NCBI RefSeq assembly: GCF_051020765.1
Contig: NW_027469299.1
Span: forward strand, 62,001-126,000
Source of the DNA: Lasioglossum baleicum
Taxonomy: Eukaryota > Arthropoda > Insecta > Hymenoptera > Halictidae
Direction: 5' to 3'
Length of the DNA stretch: 64,000 nt
The notes under the pieces were generated by a model that saw nothing but the letters and a program-made list of their open reading frames with translations, made no database searches and was not told where the DNA came from. This document shows, one piece after another, positions 38,201 through 50,240 of this stretch. The translations under genes and the position numbers were made by a program. Every line of letters starts with the position of its first letter. Within the stretch, counting starts at the first letter, position 1.

Positions 38201-38959
38201 GATTTATTCGAACTTATGTCAGATTCGACGATTCTTCGTTTCAGAAGTGTATTTCTGTGCGGAATCGCTGTTTCGCGTAGTAGATCAGTGCATTTGCATG
38301 CAAATATGCGAAATTGGCACGAAAACTCCGATTTGGCAAGCACGATCATGGTTTATTCGAGCTTATGTCAGATTCGACGATTATTCGTTTCACAAATGAA
38401 TTTCTGTACGGAATCGCTGTTTAGCGTGCTAGATCAGTGCATTTGTATGCAAATATGCGAAATTGGTACGGAAACTCCGATTCGGCAAGCACGACCACGA
38501 TTTATTCGAGCTTATGTCAGATTCGACGATTATTTGTTTCACAAATGAATTTCTGTGCGGAATCGCCGTTTCGCGTGCTAGATCAGTGCATTTGCATGCA
38601 AAAATGCCAAATTGTCACAGAAACTCCGATCCGCCAAGCACGATCACGATTTATTCGAGCCTATGTCAGTTTCGACATTCTTCGTTTCAGAAGTGTATTT
38701 CTGTGCGGAATCGCTGTTTCGCGCGCTAGATCAGTACATTTGCATGCAAATATGCGAAATTGGCACGAAAACTCCGATTCGGCAAACACGATCTCGATTT
38801 ATTCGAGCTTATGTCAGATTCGACGATTCTTCGTTTCAGAAGTGTATTTCTGTGCGGAATCGCCGTTTCGCGTGTTAGATCAGTGCATTTGCATGCAAAC
38901 ATGCCAAATTGGCACAGAAACTCCGATCCGCACAAAAACACGATCACGATTTATTCGAG
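34362..38959 (+). repeat. Tandem duplication of 4598 bp, copy 1 (B then A)
   Basis: This unit contains family B from 34362 to about 36336, then family A to 38959. Every landmark I compared reappears exactly 4598 bp later, including the hybrid B/A monomer (36335-36338 and 40933-40936), CGAAGTTGGACAG, ATTCAAGCTTATG and the CACAAAAACACG two-base insertion near 38935. I saw no difference between the copies by conceptual translation. Confidence 0.9.
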
Positions 38960-38979
38960 CTTATGTCAGATTCGACGAT
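36337..38979 (+). repeat. Family-A block 2
   Basis: Family-A monomers begin in a hybrid monomer: GTTCCGCG (B) runs into CGCTAGATCAGTGCATTCGC (A), with a switch window of only 36335-36338. The content resembles the 12-14 kb trimers at first and then the 27.3-28.9 kb subtypes. The other edge is the 38960-39000 duplication junction. Confidence 0.85.
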
Positions 38980-41900
38980 TCTTCGTTTCAGAAGTGTATT
39001 TCAGTGCGGAATCGCTGTTTCGCGTGCTAGATCAGTGCATTTGCATGCAAATATACGAAATTGACACAGAAACTCCGATTCGGCAAGCACGATCACGATT
39101 TATTCAATATTACATCAGATTCTACGATTCATCGTTTCACAAGTCTATTTCTGTGCGGGATCGCTCTTTCGCGTGCAAAATCAGTTCATTTGCTTGCAAA
39201 TATGCGAAATTGGCACAGAAAGTCCGATTCGGCAAGCACGGACACGATTTATTTAATATTACATCAGATTCTACGATTCACCGTTTCACAAGTCTATTTC
39301 TGTGCGGGATCGCTGTTCCGCGTGATAGCTCAGTGCATTTGCATGCGAATATGCGAAATTGGCACAGAAACTCCGATTCGGGAAGTACGATCACGTTTTA
39401 TTCGACCTTATGTCAGATTCTTCGTTTCAGAAGTGTATTACAGTGCGGTATCGCTGTTTCGCGTGCTAGATCAGTTCATTTGCATGCAAATATGCGAAAT
39501 CGGCACAGAAACACCGATTCAACAAGCACCGACACGATTGATTCAAGTTTATGTCAGATTCGGCGATTCGTCGTTTCACAAGTGAATTTCAGTGCGGAAT
39601 CACTGTTTCGCGTGCTAGATCAGTGCATTTGCATGCAAATATACGAAATTGGGACAGAAACTCCGATTCGGCATGCACGGAGGCGATTTATTCAATATTA
39701 CATCAGATTCTACGGTTCATCGTTTCACAAGTCTAGTGCTGTGCGGGGTCGTAGTTTCGCGTGCTAAATCAGTTCATTTGCTTGCAAATATGCGAAATTG
39801 GCACAGAAAGTCCGATTCGGCAAGCACGGACACGATTTATTTAATATTACATCAGATTCTACGATTCACCGTTTCACAAGTCTATTTCTGTGCGGGATCG
39901 CTGTTCCGCGTGATAGCTCAGTGCATTTGCATGCGAATATGCGAAATTGGCACAGAAACTCCGATTCGGGAAGTACGATCACGTTTTATTCGACCTTATG
40001 TCAGATTCTTCGTTTCAGAAGTGTATTACAGTGCGGTATCGCTGTTTCGCGTGCTAGATCAGTTCATTTGCATGCAAATATGCGAAATCGGCACAGAAAC
40101 ACCGATTCAACAAGCACCGACACGATTGATTCAAGTTTATGTCAGATTCGACGATTCGTCGTTTCACAAGTGAATTTCAGTGCGGAATCACTGTTTCGCG
40201 TGCTAGATCAGTGCATTTGCATGCGAATATGCGAAATTGGCACAGAAACTCCGATTCGGCAAGCACGATCACGATTTATTCGACCTTATGTCAGATTCTT
40301 CGTTTCAGAAGTGTATTACAGTGCGGAATCACTGTTTCGCGTGCTAATCAGTGCATTTGCATGCAAATATACGAAATTGGGACAGAAACTCCGATTCGGC
40401 ATGCACGGAGGCGATTTATTCAATATTACATCAGATTCTACGGTTCATCGTTTCACAAGTCTAGTGCAGTGCGGGGTCGTAGTTTCGCGTGCTAAATCAG
40501 TTCATTTGCATGCGAATATGCGAAATTGACATAGAAACTCCGATTCGGCAAGCACGGACACGATTTATTCGACCTTATGTCAGATTCGACGATTCTTCGT
40601 TTCAGAAGTGTATTTCTGTGCGGGCTCGCTGTTCCACGTGATAGCTCAGTGCATTTGCATGCGAATATGCGAAATTGGCACAGAAACTCCGATTCGGCAA
40701 GCACGATCACGATTTATTCGACCTTATGTCAGATTCGACGATTCTTCGTTTCAGAAGTGTATTTCAGTGCGGTATCGCTGTTTCGCGTGCTAGATCAGTT
40801 CATTTGCATGCAAATATGCGAAATCGGCACAGAAACACCGATTCAACAAGCACAGACACGATTGGTTCAAGTTTATGTCAGATTCGACGATTCGTCGTCT
40901 CACAAGTGAATTTCAGTGCGGAATCACTGTTCCGCGCGCTAGATCAGTGCATTCGCATGCAACTATGCGAAATTGGCACGAAAACTCCGATTCGGCAAGC
41001 ACGATCACGATTTATTCGAGCTTATGTCACATCCGTCGATTATTTGTTTCACAAATGAATTTCTGTGCGGAATCGCCGTTTCGCGTGTTAGATCAGTGCA
41101 TTTGCATGCAAACATGCCAAATTGGCACAGAAACTCCGATCCGCACAAACACGATCACGATTTATTCGAGCTTATGTCAGATTCGACGATTCTTCGTTTC
41201 AGAAGTGTATTACTGTGCGGAATCGCTGTTTCGCGTGCTATATCAGTGCATTTGCATGCAAGTATGCGAAATTGGGATAGAAACTCCGACCCGGCAAGCA
41301 CGACCACAATTTATTCGAGCCTATGTCAGATTCGACGATTCTTCGTTTCAGAAGTGTATTTCTTTGCGGAATCGCTGTTTCGCGTGCTAGATCAGTGCAT
41401 TTGCATGCAAATATGCGAAATTGGCACGAAAACTCCGATTCGGCAAGCACGATCACGATTTATTCGAGCTTATGTCAGATTCGACAATTATTTGTTTCAC
41501 AAATGAATTTCTGTGCGGAATCGCCGTTTCGCGTGTTAGATCAGTGCATTTGCATGCAAACATGCCAAATTGGCACAGAAACTCCGATCCGCACAAACAC
41601 GATCACGATTTATTCGAGCTTATGTCAGATTCGACGATTCTTCGTTTCAGAAGTGTATTACTGTGCGGAATCGCTGTTTCGCGTGCTATATCAGTGCATT
41701 TGCATGCAAGTATGCGAAATTGGGATAGAAACTCCGACCCGGCAAGCACGACCACAATTTATTCGAGCCTATGTCAGATTCGACGATTCTTCGTTTCAGA
41801 AGTGTATTTCTTTGCGGAATCGCTGTTTCGCGTGCTAGATCAGTGCATTTGCATGCAAATATGCGAAATTGGCACGAAAACTCCGATTCGGCAAGCACGA

Positions 41901-43557
41901 TCACGATTTATTCGAGCTTATGTCAGATTCGACGATTCTTCGTTTCAGAAGTGTATTTCTGTGCGGAATCGCTGTTTCGCGCGCTAGATCAGTGCATTCG
42001 CATGCAAATATGCGAAATTGGCACGAAAACTCCGATTCGGCAAGCACGATCACGATTTATTCAAGCTTATGTCACATTCGTCGATTATTTGTTTCACAAA
42101 TGAATTTCTGTGCGGAATCGCCGTTTCGCGTGTTAGATCAGTGCATTTGCATGCAAACATGCCAAATTGGCACAGAAACTCCGATCCGCACAAACACGAT
42201 CTCGATTTATTCGAGCTTATGTCAGATTCGACGATTCTTCGTTTCAGAAGTGTATTTCTGTGCGGAATCGCTGTTTCGCGCGCTAGATCAGTGCATTTGC
42301 ATGCAAATATGCGAAGTTGGACAGAAACTCCGACCAGGCAAGCACGATCACAATTTATTCGAGCCTATGTCAGATTCGACGATTCTTCATTTCAGAAGTG
42401 TATTTCTGTTCGGAATCGCTGTTTCGCGTGCTAGATCAGTGCATTTGCATACAAGTATGAGAAATTGGAATAGAAACCCCGACCCGACAAGCACGATCGC
42501 GATTTAATCGAGCTTATGGCAGATTCGACGATTCTTCGTTTCAGAAGTGTATTTCTTTGCGGAATCGCTGTTTCGCGTGCTAGATCAGTGCATTTGCATG
42601 CAAATATGCGAAATTGGCACGAAAACTCCGATTCGGCAAGCACGATCACGATTTATTCGAGCTTATGTCAGATTCGACGATTCTTCGTTTCAGAAGTGTA
42701 TTTCTGTGCGGAATCGCTGTTTCGCGTGCTAGATCAGTGCATTTGTATGCAGATATGCGAAATTGGCCCGGAAACTCCGATTCGGCAAGCACGATCACGA
42801 TTTATTCGAACTTATGTCAGATTCGACGATTCTTCGTTTCAGAAGTGTATTTCTGTGCGGAATCGCTGTTTCGCGTAGTAGATCAGTGCATTTGCATGCA
42901 AATATGCGAAATTGGCACGAAAACTCCGATTTGGCAAGCACGATCATGGTTTATTCGAGCTTATGTCAGATTCGACGATTATTCGTTTCACAAATGAATT
43001 TCTGTACGGAATCGCTGTTTAGCGTGCTAGATCAGTGCATTTGTATGCAAATATGCGAAATTGGTACGGAAACTCCGATTCGGCAAGCACGACCACGATT
43101 TATTCGAGCTTATGTCAGATTCGACGATTATTTGTTTCACAAATGAATTTCTGTGCGGAATCGCCGTTTCGCGTGCTAGATCAGTGCATTTGCATGCAAA
43201 AATGCCAAATTGTCACAGAAACTCCGATCCGCCAAGCACGATCACGATTTATTCGAGCCTATGTCAGTTTCGACATTCTTCGTTTCAGAAGTGTATTTCT
43301 GTGCGGAATCGCTGTTTCGCGCGCTAGATCAGTACATTTGCATGCAAATATGCGAAATTGGCACGAAAACTCCGATTCGGCAAACACGATCTCGATTTAT
43401 TCGAGCTTATGTCAGATTCGACGATTCTTCGTTTCAGAAGTGTATTTCTGTGCGGAATCGCCGTTTCGCGTGTTAGATCAGTGCATTTGCATGCAAACAT
43501 GCCAAATTGGCACAGAAACTCCGATCCGCACAAAAACACGATCACGATTTATTCGAG
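38960..43557 (+). repeat. Tandem duplication of 4598 bp, copy 2
   Basis: Direct repeat of 34362-38959. The junction lies in 38960-39000 (41 bp shared by both sides), where a family-A monomer ending the first copy joins the family-B sequence that starts the second. Copy 2 departs from the continuation of copy 1 at 43599 (TATTACTG versus TATTTCAG at 39001). The A-to-B switch here is therefore a product of the duplication rather than an ancestral border. Confidence 0.9.
38980..40934 (+). repeat. Family-B block 2
   Basis: This is a copy of about 34382-36336 at offset 4598, including GCATGCACGGAGGCG, the 141-bp form and TTCAAGTTTATGTCAG. It starts at the duplication junction and ends at the copied hybrid monomer at 40933-40936. 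Confidence 0.85.
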
Positions 43558-45633
43558 CTTATGTCAGATTCGACGATTCTTCGTTTCAGAAGTGTATTAC
43601 TGTGCGGAATCGCTGTTTCGCGTGCTATATCAGTGCATTTGCATGCAAGTATGCGAAATTGGGATAGAAACTCCGACCCGGCAAGCACGACCACAATTTA
43701 TTCGAGCCTATGTCAGATTCGACGATTCTTCGTTTCAGAAGTGTATTTCTTTGCGGAATCGCTGTTTCGCGTGCTAGATCAGTGCATTTGCATGCAAATA
43801 TGCGAAATTGGCACGAAAACTCCGATTCGGCAAGCACGATCACGATTTATTCGAGCTTATGTCAGATTCGACGATTCTTCGTTTCAGAAGTGTATTTCTG
43901 TGCGGAATCGCTGTTTCGCGCGCTAGATCAGTGCATTCGCATGCAAATATGCGAAATTGGCACGAAAACTCCGATTCGGCAAGCACGATCACGATTTATT
44001 CGAGCTTATGTCACATTCGTCGATTATTTGTTTCACAAATGAATTTCTGTGCGGAATCGCCGTTTCGCGTGTTAGATCAGTGCATTTGCATGCAAACATG
44101 CCAAATTGGCACAGAAACTCCGATCCGCACAAACACGATCTCGATTTATTCGAGCTTATGTCAGATTCGACGATTCTTCGTTTCAGAAGTGTATTTCTGT
44201 GCGGAATCGCTGTTTCGCGCGCTAGATCAGTGCATTTGCATGCAAATATGAGAAATTGGACAGAAACTCCGACCAGGCAAGCACGATCACAATTTATTCG
44301 AGCCTATGTCAGATTCGACGATTCTTCATTTCAGAAGTGTATTTCTGTTCGGAATCGCTGTTTCGCGTGCTAGATCAGTGCATTTGCATACAAGTATGAG
44401 AAATTGGAATAGAAACCCCGACCCGACAAGCACGATCGCGATTTAATCGAGCTTATGGCAGATTCGACGATTCTTCGTTTCAGAAGTGTATTTCTTTGCG
44501 GAATCGCTGTTTCGCGTGCTAGATCAGTGCATTTGCATGCAAATATGCGAAATTGGCACGAAAACTCCGATTCGGCAAGCACGATCACGATTTATTCGAG
44601 CTTATGTCAGATTCGACGATTCTTCGTTTCAGAAGTGTATTTCTGTGCGGAATCGCTGTTTCGCGTGCTAGATCAGTGCATTTGTATGCAGATATGCGAA
44701 ATTGGCACGGAAACTCCGATTCGGCAAGCACGATCACGATTTAATCGAACTTATGTCAGATTCGACGATTCTTCGTTTCAGAAGTGTATTTCTGTGCGGA
44801 ATCGCTGTTTCGCGTAGTAGATCAGTGCATTTGCATGCAAATATGCGAAATTGGCACGAAAACTCCGATTTGGCAAGCACGATCATGGTTTATTTGAGCT
44901 TATGTCAGATTCGACGATTATTCGTTTCACAAATGAATTTCTGTACGGAATCGCTGTTTAGCGTGCTAGATCAGTGCATTTGTATGCAAATATGCGAAAT
45001 TGGTACGGAAACTCCGATTCGGCAAGCACGACCACGATTTATTCGAGCTTATGTCAGATTCGACGATTATTTGTTTCACAAATGAATTTCTGTGCGGAAT
45101 CGCCGTTTCGCGTGCTAGATCAGTGCATTTGCATGCAATTTGCCAAATTGTCACAGAAACTCCGATCCGCCAAGCACGATCACGATTTATTCGAGCCTAT
45201 GTCAGTTTCGACATTCTTCGTTTCAGAAGTGTATTTCTGTGCGGAATCGCTGTTTCGCGCGCTAGATCAGTACATTTGCATGCAAATATGCGAAATTGGC
45301 ACGAAAACTCCGATTTGGCAAGCACGATCATGGTTTATTCGAGCTTATGTCAGATTCGACAATTATTCGTTTCACAAATGAATTTCTGTGCGGAATCGCT
45401 GTTTCGCGTAGTAGATCAGTGCATTTGCAAGCAAGTATGCCAAATTGGAATAGAAACTCCGACCCGGCAAGCACGATCACGATTTATTCGAGCTTATGTC
45501 AGATTCGACGATTCTTTGTTTCAGAAGTGTATTTCTGTGCGGAATCGCTGTTTCGCGTGCTAGATCAGTGCATTTGTATGCAGATATGCGAAATTGGCAC
45601 GGAAACTCCGATTCGGCAAGCACGATCACGATT
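40935..45633 (+). repeat. Family-A block 3
   Basis: The first part (to 43557) is the second copy of the 4598-bp unit. The remainder (about 43.6-45.6 kb) matches about 29.0-30.9 kb at offset 14690-14691, the one-base change coming from GCAATTTGCC near 45139 in place of GCAAAAATGCC. It ends at the second TTTATACGGGC switch at 45634, preceded by the CATTTGCAAGCAAG subtype at 45422. Confidence 0.85.
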
Positions 45634-48600
45634 TATACGGGCTTATGTCAGATTCGACGATTCTTCGTTTCAGAAGTGTATTTCTGTGCGGGATCGCTGT
45701 TCCTCGTGATAGCTCAGTGCATTTGCATGCGAATATGCGGAATTGGCACAGAAACTCCGATTCGGCAAGCACGATCACGATTTATACGGGCTTATGTCAG
45801 ATTCCACGATTCTTCGTTTCAGAAGTGTATTTCTGTGCGGGATCGCTGTTCCGGGTGATGGCTCAGTGCATTTTCATGCAAATATGCGAAATTGACACAG
45901 AAACTCCGATTCGGCGAGCACGGTCACGATTTATTCGACCTTATATCAGATTCGACGATTCTTCGTTTCAGAAGTGTATTTCTGTGCGGGATCGCTGTTC
46001 CGCGTGATAGCTCGGTGCATTTGCATGCGAATATGCGGAATTGGCACAGAAACTCCGATTCGGCAAGCACGATCACGATTTATTCGACCTTATGTCAGAT
46101 TCGACGATTCTTCGTTTCAGAAGTGTATTTCAGTGCGGGATCGCTGTTCCGGGTGATGGCTCAGTGCATTTGCATGCAAATATGCGAAATTGACACTGAA
46201 ACTCCGATTCGGCGAGCACGGTCACGATTTATTCGACCTTATATCAGATACGACGATTCTTTGTTTCAGAAGTGTATTTCTGTGCGGGATCGCTGTTCCA
46301 CGTGATAGCTCAGTGCATTTGCATGCGAATATGCGAAATTGGCACAGAAACTCCGATTCGGCAAGCACGATCACGATTTATTCGACCTTATGTCAGATTC
46401 GACGATTCTTCGTTTCAGAAGTGTATTTCAGTGCGGTATCGCTGTTTCGCGTGCTAGATCAGTTCATTTGCATGCAAATATGCGAAATCGGCACAGAAAC
46501 ACCGTTTGAACAAGCACAGACACGATTGGTTCAAGTTTATGTCAGATTCGACGATTCGTCGTTTCACAAGTGAATTTCAGTGCGGAATCACTGTTCCGCG
46601 TGATAGCTCAGTGCAATGGCATGCGATTATGCGAAATTGGCACAGAAACTCCGATTCGGCATGCACAGACACGATTTATTCAATATTACATCAGATTCTA
46701 CGATTCATCGTTTCACAAGTCTATTTCTGTGCGGGATCGCTCTTTCGCGTGCTAAATCAGTTCATTTGCTTGCAAATATGCGAAATTGGCACAGAAAGTC
46801 CGATTCGGCAAGCACGGACACGATTTATTTAATATTACATCAGATTCTACGATTCTCCGTTTCACAAGTCTATTTCTGTGCGGGATCGCTGTTCCGCGTG
46901 ATAGCTCAGTGCATTTGCATGCGAATATGCGAAATTGGCACAGAAACTCCGATTCGGGAAGTACGATCACGTTTTATTCGACCTTATGTCAGATTCTTCG
47001 TTTCAGAAGTGTATTACAGTGCGGTATCGCTGTTTCGCGTGCTAGATCAGTTCATTTGCATGCAGATATGCGGAATTGGCACAGAAACTCCGATTCGGCA
47101 AGCACGGTCACGATTTATTCGACTTATGTCAGATTCGACGATTCTTCGTTTCAGAAGTGTATTTCTGTGCGGGATCGCTGTTCCTCGTGATAGCTCGGTG
47201 CATTTGCATGCGAATATGCGGAATTGGCACAGAAACTCCGATTCGGCAGGCACGATCACGATTTATACGGGCTTATGTCAGATTCGACGATTCTTCGTTT
47301 CAGAAGTGTATTTCTGTGCGGGATCGCTGTTCCGGGTGATGGCTCAGTGCATTTTCATGCAAATATGCGAAATTGACACAGAAACTCCGATTCGGCGAGC
47401 ACGGACACGATTTATTCGACCTTATATCAGATTCGACGATTCTTCGTTTCAGAAGTGTATTTCAGTGCGGTATCGCTGTTTCGCGTGCTAGATCAGTTCA
47501 TTTGCATGCAGATATGCGAAATTGGCACAGAAACTCCGATTCGGCAAGCACGGTGACGATTTATTCGACCTTATGTCAGATTCGACTGTTTTTCGTTTCA
47601 GAAGTGTATTTCAGTGCGGAATCGCTGTTTCGCGTGCTAGATCAGTTCATTTGCATGCAAATATGCGAAATCGGCACAGAAACACCGATTCAACAAGCAC
47701 GGACACGATTGATTCAAGTTTATGTCAGATTCGACGATTTGTCGTTTCACAAGTGAATTTCAGTGCGGAATCGCTGTTTCGCGTGCTCGATCAGTGCATT
47801 TGCATGCGAATATGCGAAATTGGCACAGAAACACCGATTCAACAAGCACGGACACGATTGATTCAAGTTTATGTCAGATTCGACGATTCGTCGTTTCACA
47901 AGTGAATTTCAGTGCGGAATCGCTGTTTCGTGTGCTAGATCAGTGCATTTGCATGCGAATATGCGGAATTGGCACAGAAACTCCGATTCGGCAAGCACGA
48001 TCACGATTTATACGGGCTTATGTCAGATTCGACGATTCTTCGTTTCAGAAGTGTATTTCTGTGCGGGATCGCTGTTCCACGTGATAGCTCAGTGCATTTG
48101 CATGCGAATATGCGAAATTGACACAGAAACTGCGATTCGGCGAGCACGGTCACGATTTATTCGACCTTATATCAGATTCGACGATTCTTCGTTTCAGAAG
48201 TGTATTTCTGTGCGAGATCGCTGTTCCACATGATAGCTCAGTGCATTTGCATGCGAATATGCGAAATTGTCACAGAAACTCCGATTCGGCAAGCACGATC
48301 ACGATTTATTCGACCTTATGTCAGATTCGACGATTCTTCGTTTCAGAAGTGTATTTCAGTGCGGAATCGCTGTTTCGCGTGCTAGATCAGTGCATTTGCA
48401 TGCAAATATACGAAATTGACACAGAAACTCCGATTCGGCAAGCACGATCACGATTTATTCAATATTACATCAGATTCTACGATTCATCGTTTCACAAGTC
48501 TATTTCTGTGCGGGATCGCTCTTTCGCGTGCAAAATCAGTTCATTTGCTTGCAAATATGCGAAATTGGCACAGAAAGTCCGATTCGGCAAGCACGGACAC

Positions 48601-50232
48601 GATTTATTTAATATTACATCAGATTCTACGATTCACCGTTTCACAAGTCTATTTCTGTGCGGGATCGCTGTTCCGCGTGATAGCTCAGTGCATTTGCATG
48701 CGAATATGCGAAATTGGCACAGAAACTCCGATTCGGGAAGTACGATCACGTTTTATTCGACCTTATGTCAGATTCTTCGTTTCAGAAGTGTATTACAGTG
48801 CGGTATCGCTGTTTCGCGTGCTAGATCAGTTCATTTGCATGCAAATATGCGAAATCGGCACAGAAACACCGATTCAACAAGCACCGACACGATTGATTCA
48901 AGTTTATGTCAGATTCGACGATTCGTCGTTTCACAAGTGAATTTCAGTGCGGAATCACTGTTTCGCGTGCTAGATCAGTGCATTTGCATGCAAATATACG
49001 AAATTGGGACAGAAACTCCGATTCGGCATGCACGGAGGCGATTTATTCAATATTACATCAGATTCTACGGTTCATCGTTTCACAAGTCTAGTGCTGTGCG
49101 GGGTCGTAGTTTCGCGTGCTAAATCAGTTCATTTGCTTGCAAATATGCGAAATTGGCACAGAAAGTCCGATTCGGCAAGCACGGACACGATTTATTTAAT
49201 ATTACATCAGATTCTACGATTCACCGTTTCACAAGTCTATTTCTGTGCGGGATCGCTGTTCCGCGTGATAGCTCAGTGCATTTGCATGCGAATATGCGAA
49301 ATTGGCACAGAAACTCCGATTCGGAAGTACGATCACGTTTTATTCGACCTTATGTCAGATTCTTCGTTTCAGAAGTGTATTACAGTGCGGTATCGCTGTT
49401 TCGCGTGCTAGATCAGTTCATTTGCATGCAAATATGCGAAATCGGCACAGAAACACCGATTCAACAAGCACCGACACGATTGATTCAAGTTTATGTCAGA
49501 TTCGACGATTCGTCGTTTCACAAGTGAATTTCAGTGCGGAATCACTGTTTCGCGTGCTAGATCAGTGCATTTGCATGCGAATATGCGAAATTGGCACAGA
49601 AACTCCGATTCGGCAAGCACGATCACGATTTATTCGACCTTATGTCAGATTCTTCGTTTCAGAAGTGTATTACAGTGCGGAATCACTGTTTCGCGTGCTA
49701 ATCAGTGCATTTGCATGCAAATATACGAAATTGGGACAGAAACTCCGATTCGGCATGCACGGAGGCGATTTATTCAATATTACATCAGATTCTACGGTTC
49801 ATCGTTTCACAAGTCTAGTGCTGTGCGGGGTCGTAGTTTCGCGTGCTAAATCAGTTCATTTGCATGCGAATATGCGAAATTGACATAGAAACTCCGATTC
49901 GGCAAGCACGGACACGATTTATTCGACCTTATGTCAGATTCGACGATTCTTCGTTTCAGAAGTGTATTTCTGTGCGGGCTCGCTGTTCCACGTGATAGCT
50001 CAGTGCATTTGCATGCGAATATGCGAAATTGGCACAGAAACTCCGATTCGGCAAGCACGATCACGATTTATTCGACCTTATGTCAGATTCGACGATTCTT
50101 CGTTTCAGAAGTGTATTTCAGTGCGGTATCGCTGTTTCGCGTGCTAGATCAGTTCATTTGCATGCAAATATGCGAAATCGGCACAGAAACACCGATTCAA
50201 CAAGCACAGACACGATTGGTTCAAGTTTATGT
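42520..50232 (+). repeat. Large tandem duplication (about 7.7 kb), copy 1 (A then B)
   Basis: Family A (42520-45633) followed by family B (45634-50232). It matches 50233 onward at offset 7713, which becomes 7711, then 7562-7563, then 7414-7415. The steps are explained by visible events: the CACAAAAACACG two-base insertion here, one monomer absent near 52190 in copy 2, a one-base difference at GCAATTTGCC, and one further monomer absent near 56075 in copy 2. Confidence 0.8.
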
Positions 50233-50240
50233 CAGATTCG
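45634..50240 (+). repeat. Family-B block 3
   Basis: It matches block 1 at offset 14690, changing to 14988 from about 32.7/47.7 kb (two extra monomers here, which include CAGATTCGACTGTTTTTCG near 47577). It contains the GCAATGGCATGCG subtype, the 141-bp form, the GGAGGCGATTT subtype and GGTTCAAGTTTATG. One copy of TCGGGAAGTACG has lost a G (TCGGAAGTACG near 49321). It ends at the junction 50233-50247. Confidence 0.85.
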
